Assembly (NCBI GenBank): GCA_028564675.1 | Contig: JAOVVO010000061.1 | Coordinates: 1-64,000, forward strand | Direction of reading: 5' to 3' | Source: Onchocerca lupi | Lineage: Eukaryota > Nematoda > Chromadorea > Rhabditida > Onchocercidae | Length of the DNA: 64,000 nucleotides | In this document: piece after piece, positions 27,001 through 39,000 of the stretch | Layout of the letters: every line of letters starts with the position of its first letter | Position numbering within the stretch: the stretch's first letter is position 1 | The notes under the pieces: model-generated | Seen by the model: the letters and a program-made list of their open reading frames with translations, nothing else | Told to the model about the DNA's origin: nothing | The model's database searches: none | Made by a program: the position numbers and the translations under genes

Positions 27001-30000
27001 AAGAAGTTGAGGTTGTTGATGGTGGTTACAAATTTTTGATCATTGAATTTTAGAAGTTTATAATCATCCAAACATTGTTAGCTGTTGACCTTTATTTTTC
27101 GTTAAATAAAAAAGACTAAATTTATTTGACGAAAGAAAATTGAATCTTTAACCCTTCACAGATTCAAGTTAAAAGGATAGGATTTAGTATAGTCATAAAT
27201 GATAAATCATAACGTTTATTTAATATATTTTAATAATCATAGAATAATCATTTACGGGTAAGAACATAAAACATTTCCTTCGGAAAAGCCTCTTCTTCGG
27301 CAGAATAATACAATTAAAAAAATTTCCTGAAAAAATTTAAAATAAAATAATAGCAGTGGGACATAGATGTTGCATCATAGGAAGATGCTTAATGTTACAA
27401 GCAATTATTAAGAAATATCCAACTGATCACTGGGTTATTCTTTCTTTTGTCGTTCAGAGAAAAAGGATTATATTAAGCACTGATATTTATGAAATTTCAG
27501 GTAATGAAATGCAAGTCATTTGATCATTTTATATCTGGAAAGACATAAATTTATATAATTATTTTTTGTGCTGAACAGTTTATTTTAAAAATAGCTAGAT
27601 ACAGCTTTTTGTGAGTTTAATTAGTTTCATTAATTTAACTAGAAAAGTTTGAAGCGATAAAAAGAGACAACTAATTTGTTCGGTCGATGAAATTCGAAAT
27701 TTTAAGTAATTTTTCTATGCATCAAATATTATAAATACATTAGAAAGAGTTTGAAAATTACCGTTTATTTGAATTTTAAGCATCATTTTTATAATATAAT
27801 TCTGTCCTTTACGGTATCGAATTTGATGATCAATTTGATACTGTAAAAGACAGATTTCTGTTGCAACAGGATCCTCCTCCTTTATTAAAACAAATATATT
27901 GTTGATGTAACCAAAAAAAAAAAAAAAAAAAAAGAAAGAAGCACAGTAAAGCTGTGAACAAATTAATTTTCTCTCGATAGCTAAAATTTTTGGATATTCA
28001 ATCATTAGAATGCATCGATCCTGACTCGTTTCTTGCCAAAAAACTATGAAAAACTTTTCCTTTAAACTAAAATATTTATTTGTTTTTCAGTTTTCAAAGA
28101 AATGTGGATGAATTACTTAAAGTGATTCACTCCGTTATTTTCCATCTCTCTCTCTCCCTCTCTTATCATTCAAATTTCTTATTTTTGCTTTGCTGTTCCA
28201 AAAATTCAATGTACTAAATGTATTGATTCAAGCTTCCAGACTTAAAAAAATCAAAAATGCAAGGAGAAAGTAAGAAATCAGAAAGCTTAAGATGATCGGG
28301 AATGCAGGAAAAAGCAGAAGAATGAGTGAACGGAGAGGCTTTATGGTATTTAGACAGATACTAATCACTAATCAGATGGAATCAGTAGATACTGATATGT
28401 TCTGGTGTTATCCTATATTTCTCTGTTTTTAAATATTCAACTTAAAAAATCCAAAAGACTTCTTCCATTAGTATCATCGATCCTGAATTCCCTGCTAATC
28501 TCCGCTGTTTACTGCGGCTGTTGTTGTTTATAAACACATCCTGTACAACTACTGTTACATCTGTTTATCACAATGGTTCGTGAATCTATTTGGTAATCAT
28601 TTTGATAAAAATTGAAATTTAAATCACTCAATTATTTGATATAACTATAGTCACGTTATCTGATGGTTAATTGGATTCGGAAAGCTGAAGTTTTTAGATG
28701 ATCAGTAAAAGAATGATTAGCATTAGCCAAAAATAATTTCTCATTATCTGTTAGAATTGTAATGAATTTTCGATACATTCTCGAAAAATATTTTAAGCAT
28801 GAGAAACTTGGAAAATTATCTGGTCAACTTTTCATTCTTCAATTTACTGCGGTTTTCGTTCCTGAAACTTTCCGATACATTTTATACTGTTTAATTTCTC
28901 TTGTTTTTTATTTCCATGATACTTTTTCTTCCCGATTCATTTTTTTACTCTTTCAATCGACTTCGATTTTCGGTCTTTCAACTTTCCGCTTCATTTTTTA
29001 TGCTTTAGTTCATCTCATATTTCGGTACTGCAATTCTCGGACTTATTTACCATTCCACTTTTCGATTCATTTTGGATTTCCATATTGAAATTTCCAAATT
29101 CACTTTTCTCATCTTTCAGTTTACTTTGATTCTCGATTCTCTCCGATTGAATCCGAAAGTTTGATTCTTCGATTCATTTTTCACCGTTTAATTTACCTCA
29201 TTTTTGATACTGCAACATCAAATCTTATTCATCATGTTATCTAATTTTATCAAACTATTCTAATAAAATAATTTTGCACACCTGTTCGTCCAATACAACT
29301 TTTTCTATCTTTCTCTGCTTTTAATTTCGAATCAATTTCTCGTCTTCTGTCTAGACATATGGAAAATGTTTACTTTGTTATAAAAAGTATATTGCAAATA
29401 ATAATGGTCTTTTGTTACTTCACTTCGAAAAGCATCCAAATGCAAAAAAAAATCGAATAAAATGCAAACTCTCATATTTCTGTCTTAACAAATTATAAGC
29501 AGGAAGTTGTTCTCATCAAATAAATTCTGTAAGATCCTAAAGATAACTTCAGAATCATTCTTTTTTTTTACGAATGACTAATTTCTTCATTTATAAAAAA
29601 AAAAAAAAAAAACTTATTTGAACGCTATCATATTCATTATCTTTATCATCATATATTCTTATAATAATCATGCTAATATTACTATTCTCATTATCATTAT
29701 AATTCTTATTAAATTTTAGTTATCCAACAATTAGTTAATAATGCTTGATATCTTTGTTAGATCATTCAAAAAAAAAAAAATGTCTCTTTAAAGTTCTTAA
29801 GCGCATTTTGTAAGCAATCAAAGAAAATATCCGATTCGTTCTTATTTCATTCAAAATTATCCTAAATCAAACCATTGTTACTTAAATTTAATATGAAAAA
29901 TTTAAATGATTAAATCTACAAAAGTATTTATTAGTTTAATTGAACAAATTTGAATCATTATTTCTATTACACTATATTGCTGCCAATAATAATATAAGTG

Positions 30001-33000
30001 ATTTAGAAATGGCTTCATTACCGATAGATTTTACTTTAAGTGCGAATCGTTCATTGTTTGATTCACTAATTTCGAGCCCAGCGATCAAAACAGGACATGT
30101 TGCGAACGAACGACAAGTTCAAATATTTGTAAATCAACTTTTATGCGCGTTAAAATGCATGCACGACAAGAAGATCGCACATTTGGATATTAAACCTGAA
30201 GTAATTCTTTTACAAGATGATCATCTTCGATTGGCTGATTTTGGTCAAAGCAGGTATAATTTTGGCAATCAATTTTTGTCTATTTTTGTTGCATTTTTCA
30301 AAAAATAAAATATTTACCATTTTTAAAAATTGATACTTTTTAATTTATGAAAGCTAACTTGAAATTCATTTCTGATTTTGAAAGAATTTAATAATAACTA
30401 CTGAATAAATATATTTTATGTTAAATTAATTGAGGCTTCTATAAAAGAACTGTTCTTTGTCAAATATTGAAAAATTTTTCATCGTAAGCAATAAAGATGT
30501 CTTTTAAAGGTCATTTCTTCTAAAGGTCAATATCTATTTTTTTAAATCGATATCTTATCATGTATTTCAAAATTCGGCAAAAATGATTTCAATTAAATCA
30601 TTTCACTTAATGCTATTAATCTATATTAGTGGCATATCCATATTCTAGAAAACAACTGATAATTTTTGATTATTCTTGATGTGGTTGTTTGTTGATAAAA
30701 ATTTTCCATCATTATTCTTTTATGAAATATTCATTTCAAATCATTTCATTTCATTTATTCTATTCATTCTATTCATTTCATTTATTTATTCATTTTTTTT
30801 TCTTGACTATTTCAAATTTCATCAATTCAGTTGAAAATGATGTTTTAATATGCCATGCCATAACATAATAGTCAGTTGAAATATTAATGGTCCCAAAACA
30901 GCTGTAAACTATTTGTAAAAAAATAGAAATATCAGTATTATTTAACAAAACGAAATGGAATTACTGAAGATATCATTTAAAAAAATTCTAAAAAAACTTG
31001 GAATTATTGAACGTATGATCGAAATTATTGAACATATCATTAAAATTATTAAATTAAAAGGAGTTGAAGAAATTTTAAAATTATTGAACAACATTGAAAA
31101 AAAAATTCCAAACAAAAGAAAATATTAGGAATAATGCTAAGATAATGCTAGGAAAATTTTTGATGAAAAGCATTTTAAACCAAAGAAATTGTTATTTTTT
31201 CTTTTCATGCATTAATTTACTGCACAGATTATTACAAATTATTTGTAGAGGAAGAAATATTGAACAGATAGTATGCTCTGTTTTTTTTTTTCACTTTCTG
31301 AAATAAATTTTATAAATTTCAGGCGGTTAGTACGAGGTAAAGTTATAGCTAATATAACGGGTAGTCCGGAATTTGTTTCACCAGAAATTGCAGCCGGTAT
31401 TCCGGTTACACTTGCTTCTGATTTATGGAGTGTTGGTGTTCTCACCTATGTTTTGTAGGTTTTTGATCAATAATTTTTATTGTTTACTTTTTGCTAAGAT
31501 TCTGATTTGTCTAATATGGTTAATTTTTTGTGGATAATTAATTATAATTTCAAAATGATTACATTTTATTCGAAACAGCAACTTTTCAGGCTTTCCGGTA
31601 TTTCACCATTTCTTGGTGATAATGATACTGAAACGGTACGAAATGTTATGTTAGGCAATTATTCACTTGATATTGAAGAATTCGGTCAAATTTCAAATGA
31701 AGCTAAAGATTTCGTTTCAAAACTACTTATTCTTGATCCACGGTAATGTTTTTATAGCTTTAAATTGTAAATTAAATTAACCTGGTTATTATTTGAAAGC
31801 AATTTTGTTTACGCGCTAATTTAATGATTTATTTATCACATCGGTTCGTTTAATTGATTAATTGTTTTATCATTTCAGAGATCGTCTAAATGTTGACGAA
31901 GCACTACGTCATCCATGGCTTTCAGACGAATTTCTAAAAAATGCTCCAATAACATCGGAATGTTTACGAGAATTTAAATATAGGCATAAATGGCTGGTAA
32001 ATTTTTTTTTTTTTAAATATTCGAATGAAATTATAAAATCATTTAATAAGCAATTTTAAATGTGAAATGTTCGTGAAAATTTTCTAATCGCTTTTAAATA
32101 TCAATTAATATTCGATATTTTATTACTAGAAATTAAATATCATTACATTAATATAAGATATTCTATTATAAGACATTAAATATCATTATATCAATCATTT
32201 TAAAAAAATATAGCACTTATTTTGACATTTATTCAACACTGAAATATTAGTTTGAGCAAATTAAACACTGATGAATAATAAAAAACTTATTTTTACTTTT
32301 AGGAAAGACGAGTATTTGTTCAGCAAACACCATCCGAACAGTTAATGAGTACTGTACAGGTTGGTGGGAATTGTTGTTTTTTTTTCTTCGCAATATTATA
32401 GAAATTATCGATATTTCATAAAAAATAAAATTGGTTAAATTAAAATATTAATTTAATTTGATTTTGATATTTTTCAATAATTTACTTTATCAAAAGTTGC
32501 ATTAATTTACCCATGCATACATTGAAATGAATTTTTAATTTGCTGGAAAAAAAAATTATTGAGTATATATGAAATCTTGCAATTTCATGCGAAGATTTTT
32601 GACATCTTGAATGTTTTTTTTAAATTTTCAATTACTTTTCAAAGTTTAAAACTGATTTTTAAAAAAGGATTAGAATTTTTAAAATTGGTTCCAGTGGTTT
32701 ATTTATTCCTCCCGAAATGAACTTTAAATTTGATCTTTGTGCTTTTAACTTCTTCATCTCAATTATCATAGCTCTAAAACATCTAAAAATTCTGATGATA
32801 TGTGAAATTTTTTTAACATTTATTTTATAAACAACGTCGAAAACTTTTACTTCTGCTTGATAAAAATTCACATTTTCGAGCTATTTCACTTGCTTTCTCT
32901 TATGTTACATAAAATTTTAAATTAATTGCAAAATAATTAGAATTTTCAAGATTTTATTGATTTTTTTTTTTTTTTTATTTATAAATATACATGATGAATT

Positions 33001-36000
33001 GTTTTTCAAAAAATTTATAAACTTTCCAGGCTCCCAGCCTAAATTTGGTTGGTTCAAATTTACCGCAACGTCCACAAGGTTTAGCTCGTAGTGAGCCTTA
33101 TAATATTTATGATTATTTACAAGTCAAAGATCGTATTTCGCCACATGATAATATTTACGAAAGTATACCAAAGCGACGTTTGCAACCACAAGAAAAGGGT
33201 GAAACACCATCTCGAAAGCTATCGCAAGAAAAACCTCAGGTTTTTTCGGCGGAATTTTTCGATGAAGCGGTAAAATAATTTGTAGCGTTTCCCTAGAGCT
33301 CTTAATTTTTTTAATAAAAATGGTATCTGAGATTTTTTAGGATTCAAAAATTGAAAGATTTAAAGATAGTATGAAGTGAAAGACAGAAATTGAACTAAGA
33401 AACGAGAAAGATAATATGACGATGAAATAGGGTCAAAATTATTCAATAAAATTTAAAATTTACTGCTTATTTTCAAATTTAAATTTATTTTAACGGTCTT
33501 TTGAAAGTAAGGTCGATTACGAATCGTTTATTGTTTAAACTTAGCGAAAAATAAATGCACAATTTAAATGCAACAGAAATCTTTATAAATAATGATTTAT
33601 GCTGATATGTTAAAGCTAGGAAAAATATGTCTGTTCTTAAGTGCTATTTATTTGCTAGAGCTTTTAGAAGACATTTAAATGCTGTAATTTTGAAAATATT
33701 TCGAAGATTTGAATCAGTTTTTCTTCTCAATTTAAAAAAAAAAAATGATTCTTAATTGTGCAAGAAAGTAATAAGGAGAAAAAATAGGATCTCTTCTAAA
33801 AAACTCTTTTTTCTGCTTCAGAGAAAGATTACTAATTTTACGAGAAAAACGGAATATGGGTTTCCTTTGAGAATTTGATCTCTCAGTGATTACCCACTTT
33901 TTCTTTGCCAAATAACTTTAAAAATTCAGCTGATTATTAAAATTTTTCCAGATCTTTTTTTAAAATAATGTTTATCAATTTTAGATGTTACCTTTGCAAC
34001 TCGTTCATGGTGAGCACCGTGAAATTGAGGAAGAAATTGCAAATCGAATTTTATCGGATATTTCCGAGGAAACATCAATAACCGCTTCAATAGCTTCACA
34101 TGATGAGCTAGAATCACAGCATAAAATATCTGAAGTAAGACAATTTCCATCTGTAATAACAAATTCTCACGAGCATATTTGTTTTATTAAAATTAAAAAT
34201 AAAAAACATTTTATTAAAATTTTCTTGAAAGCATAAATTTACAGGAAAGATATTTTTCGAAATGAAAATAAAATGTCTTCAAATATCCTAAAAATCTTTG
34301 ATCCTTTGACATTTTTCATTTTATCATATTCCCAGAACTAAGGATAAAAAAAATTATAAACCTTAGCATTTTAAAAATTATGAACGATTAAGAATAGTCT
34401 TCTTCCAGCAATCTCGAAAAATATTCAATTAACAGCTGTCTTCTGCCATTTTGCTTCAATAACACTAAACAGTTATTTAAATCTATTTTTTGAAACAATA
34501 AGAAAGTTATTATTATTTTTTTTTTTTTTTTTTGAAACAATAAGAAATCTTTTTTAAAACTTGTCAAATATTTTGCTGATCAACGAGAAAGCTAAAATCT
34601 AGTTTATCGATTTCATTGTTTTGAATAAAAATAAGTTTTTTATTTTGAACAAGTTTTCTGTAAAGATAATTGATCTTTGTACTAACTATAAACTAATATA
34701 TTTCATTTACCCAACATCTGTTTTTCAACATTCTTTTCTTAAGAAGCTCTTTTGCTTTCTTTACTCACTAACTACTTCAAAATAAAGTTGTTCCTTATTT
34801 TTTTATTTTTTATCAATCGTTTTTTCGAGATTCTTTGGTGATATTGATGATCAGTATCAAATTTTAAAATTATGCTTAAATTTTTAAATGTTTTTCTTGA
34901 GGAAGAAAATTGACTTTCCAAATTTCCAATTCAAATTTCTTCAATATTTTAGTTCCGAAAGTTTATTTTTCTGATTTTCGAAGAATGCTTCATTTAAAAG
35001 AAATGTTTGGGAAAGTTTTATGAAATTCGCTATTTTTTTTTTTTTTTTTTTTGAAATTAATGGAATAAAACGTCTTATTGATTGTTATTCTGGATTCTTT
35101 TTAAAATTTTCTTTTTTGTAGAGACAAATGAGACAGAAGAAAAGTCGAAGTAAATCATCAACTCCACAAGTGGAAGGATATTCATTGGATGGTACACCGT
35201 TCGCTTCACCAGCTGGTACAGGAAGTGCCGGAACACCACTTCCGGAAGCTTATTCCAATATCGATCTGGTACTTTTGTTGTATTTAAAATATTAAATTAT
35301 GAATAATATTGATAATAATGATGGGACACGATTTATCGCAGTTTACGTGATAAATGATCGGAAATGATAAGTACGATTTCTGAAAAGATTCAGATACTTT
35401 GATAGTAGATTTTCGTTTTTTGTAGTCAAAAACTACATAGAAATTTTGAAGATTTAAGAAAAGGATCTGAGGAAAACATGGACGGAAAAAGTTTTAATAA
35501 TATTCTGAACTAAATTATTTGAGTTCTATTGAATGTTGAAATGTAAAGAAGAATTTTAAAGTTTTTTTTTCCAGTTTTAAAGTTTTGAAAAACAATCCAG
35601 TTAGGGATAAAAGAGCTGTTAAGACAATTGAACAATAGAGATTTGTAAGTAATATATTTGATAATACGATATATTTGAAAATCATAATTCATGCTATTGT
35701 AATAAAAAAGATGAATAATTTATTTTTAAAATCTTTCACAATCAAATGGCCATTTGCGATTTGATTTTACAAATTCCAATATTCTTCAACTATTAACATC
35801 TCGAATTTATTGTTCATTAGTATTTTATAATAAGCCACTGAGGAAAAAATCAAATTTTTATGAAAATTTAAGTATCGACATCCAGTACAATTAGATCCGA
35901 GCATTCCGGTTGGAGCACCGCTTTTCCTCGAAGGACTCGAGCATCAATCCTTGGTACTCGAAGGTAATTTTATGCACAGTGTAAATTTGAATAATTAGAA

Positions 36001-39000
36001 ACTTTATTACAGAAAGATTTGAAATAGAAGAATCAAATGTGGATAAAAAAAGAATAGTGAAAAAAAAGATCTGTTAAAGTTTTTTTTTTGAGGTTTTTTA
36101 CATCATAAGACTACAATAATAGAAATTTAGATGCATTGGATACGCGAAGTCCACACAGTTTTCGATCATTACCTGGGACAAAAAGTCCTGTAATGTTGTC
36201 ACCGGGAAGAGAATATACTATGGGAGTAAGTTCTACTCATATTTAACCAAAAATTTTAATTCCAAATCTTAATAATTATTGATCTAATTGTAATCATTTT
36301 AATCTTCGCTAATCTTAATCATACTGTCAATCATAAGACTTTTTTTCATTTACCTATTCGAATGAAACATATAATAATAAAAAAAAAAAGAATAAAATTT
36401 ACTCATATTCAAAGCAATAAATAAGTTTCCCGACCACGCGAAGCGTAGCTGCTTCAACTAATCCACAAGGCCGATTATGCTTTGCATGTCCGGCTTTAGC
36501 TTATTCATGTAAATAAAAATGTAAATGTTCGTTTGTTCAAAATCTTAAATATTCGAAATTTCTCAGACACGCGCCTTTTCTATATTAATTCAAAATCTTA
36601 GATATCAGAATGTCCATATCTATCGCTTTGAAATTTTAACACAACGTTGTATTCGAATACACGTCATGTTTTATGTATACGCGTTGTTGTAGCTCAGTCT
36701 GGTTAGTGTTAGGGAAAAAAAAAAATTGACACTTTATAATTTGATTTGTAATTGGTTATATTGGAGATTGATTCTTGCTATCGTGATTCGGCTAGGTCAG
36801 CAATAGGTGTGAAGAGGTTTTTGTGTCTTGTGTAACAGAGATGAATGCTGTTGAGAAAGGTTTTATTGATTATGAAGAGTAATTCTTCATAACAAACAGT
36901 AACAAGTAATTATCAGAGAATATCCCGGCAAATAATCACTGATTGTTCTTTACTCTATCGCTGATAAAAAAAAAAAAAAAACTACTCAAGTGAATTATCG
37001 GATTGTTGCTATTATTATTTCGCTTTGAACTGTCGAACTGAAATTCCTGGAACTCCGAACTGTTGCTGTTGCTGCGTCAATCTTTGTTGTTTATCTGTGA
37101 ACCAGAGCATTTCGATGGTAAGCATGTTTGTCGTCCCTCTGAAACTATGTCACGCCAATTGAATTTGGGAATTGCAATCTCTTAAGTAGAAATGGCATAT
37201 CCGTTGGAATCATAGCAATGGGAGGAATCAGGACATCTTCACCTTTGAAATGCTTCTACGACGTAGCGCATTAAATTTTTCACTACAAGCCGCGTGCCGC
37301 TGCAAAAGTTTTGGCTGGTTGATATTTCGCAACATGATAATTGACTGGCCAATATTCTATAGCAGTACGTGCGATGCTAACCTTGGCAGATCGAGTGAAT
37401 TCAAAAATTCTGTTGGATAAAGTAATCGCTTCATCTGTTTCAAGAAAAGTGTCGAAGGAAGAATTGTATGTGACTGTCTCGCTTTGAATGTTAGATTGAA
37501 CAATATTGTTAAGTTAGTGGACTCTTTCATCTTGGCCTCAAGGATAGCTCGTTTAAGCCAAATAAAATTTGCATTTTTATTTGTATATTACATTTTAAGA
37601 TTTATGCAAATTTTATAACAAATCTTTGTCAGGTAGTGATTGGTACCAAACAGGGAACACAAGGAATCACTGAACTTATCGTTTCAAAACCACAGTTTTT
37701 CGAAACAGAAAAAATGCCTGAAAAGCAGAGAGCTATTGAAAGAAGGCATGAAGATGAATTTCAAAATTTCATGAATGAAATTGAAGAGATGAAACAGAAG
37801 AGAAGAAAAGAGGTAAATAACATTATGATCAATGATAACCTATTGATTGATAAAGTTTCATGTAGAATTGATGATTTAAGATGCAAATTTGTCGATCACT
37901 TTTCATGAATATTAAATTTAGATATCTAAATTTTTAATATTTCAATACTACGATGATTTTGAAATTCAAGAAAATTGCAGCATGAAGAAATGGAACGATT
38001 ACGTCCAAAGAATATATATGCTGAAGATATTGATTTCAAGAGACCGGATGTCGATGATGATGAGTTCCCGTGGGAAAGTCATTATCAGGTAATTATTATT
38101 GACATTTTTTATTCAGATGAGACTTGATAGAGAAACAAAATATTAAAATAATTGGAAATGTTTTTAAAGTTTAAAGTTCAAACAGTACTCTTTTATTTCA
38201 TGCAAATTTTGTCTATGATTCTTTTGGAAATCGATGACATTTTTCTTATGTTAAACATCTATTTTTCTTGATTTTAGATTATTGTTAAATTCAGGTTTTT
38301 ATTGAAGATCAAAAAATCTTATTTTAAAAGAAGGAGTTATAGGAGTAGGAGTTAAGGAATTAGGAGTTATTGAAAAGGAATTGTATTTTGACATTTGCCT
38401 TAAAATTTAGTCTTAAAGCATTTTCAAGAACCAATTGCTAACTTTCTAGATTGGTCCCGAAACACTTTTGCTTGCAACACGTGGTGCAGGCTTCAATGCA
38501 CGTGTTCGTGATTATCGACGAGAGCTATGGGGTGATGGTGCACCGTTGGTAACTCAAGGATATCTCGGTTATCGAAATCAAGATATTACTGTTAGAGAAA
38601 GAAGAAGGTACAATATGGTTTTATCACCCGCTTTTTCTTTTAAATTTAATTCTTTAATATAATTTTTTATTAATTCAAATTAATTTATTTAATTGTGTAT
38701 TTGTATAATTAATTCAAATTTCCCCTTAGATTTACTGATTTGATGCGTGAAGATGAAAATATCGCGAAATCAGTGGAAAATTTGGGACGTGATATGCGTG
38801 GATCACATCTTGGTGCTATAAGACGTATTCGCAGTGATATTAGCAAAGCAATACCAGCAGCTTCTAGAGAAGATGGAAGTAAAGAATGTTAATTCTCGGA
38901 ATTTAAGATTTTAGTTCCAAAAAAAAAAATTAATTTTTCAATTTCGATATTTTAATATACCATTTTCTTTGAAATATATCATAAAAAATAAATGAGAAAT

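Larger units (their letters stand above)
25565..30040 (+). other. 4.5-kb intron splitting PK1
   Basis: The largest intron in the gene interrupts PK1 after about 64 residues (VYE|N). It holds a degenerate duplication (26620-26810) and a degenerate repeat array (28750-29215), plus an A run near 27914. No exon was found. In C. elegans short UNC-89 isoforms containing only part of PK1 plus PK2 are described, so an internal promoter here would be plausible. Confidence 0.65.
23599..32359 (+). other. unc-89: unc-89 segment: PK1, predicted pseudokinase (exons 53-59)
   Basis: Exons 23599-23707 (pre-kinase linker), 25373-25564, 30041-30253, 31323-31454, 31590-31742, 31879-31996 and 32303-32359. No glycine-rich loop is recognisable before AAAGAPFHITERTTGKHF. 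The usual ATP-binding Lys position reads FLAQL, so Lys is replaced by Gln. The helix-C Glu fits NIEMQNNLDHPNI. The catalytic loop is HLDIKPEVILL: Asp and Lys kept, Asn replaced by Val. DFG (LADFGQS) and SPE are kept, followed by DLWSVGVLTYVLLSG and a C-lobe with RLNVDEALRHPWL. Loss of the Gly loop, Lys and Asn predicts little or no normal phosphotransfer and a scaffold role; this is inference. The tail RRVFVQQTPSEQ is the conserved start of the linker. Confidence 0.9.
33030..38878 (+). other. unc-89: unc-89 segment: inter-kinase linker (exons 60-68)
   Basis: Exons 33030-33269, 33985-34134, 35122-35268, 35873-35963, 36131-36225, 37633-37812, 37981-38088, 38450-38607 and 38730-38878. Mostly low-complexity, charged and Pro/Ser-rich sequence, likely disordered. 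It contains islands that match my memory of C. elegans UNC-89: EPYNIYDYLQ, REIEEEIANRILSDISEE, DPSIPVGAPLFLEGL, LPGTKSPVMLSPGREYTM, WESHYQIGPETLL, RERRRFTDLMRE. Conservation of such islands in a drifting linker suggests binding sites (the linker of relatives contacts partner proteins). The stretch in exon 37633-37812 is Glu/Lys-rich and could form a helix. Introns 33270-33984 and 34135-35121 are AT-rich and hold nothing I recognise. Confidence 0.88.

Noticed and set aside
28762..29088. 108-codon open frame in the PK1 intron
   Set aside because: The product is Phe/Ser/Tyr low complexity caused by the degenerate repeat, with no start context and no relation to the kinase frame.
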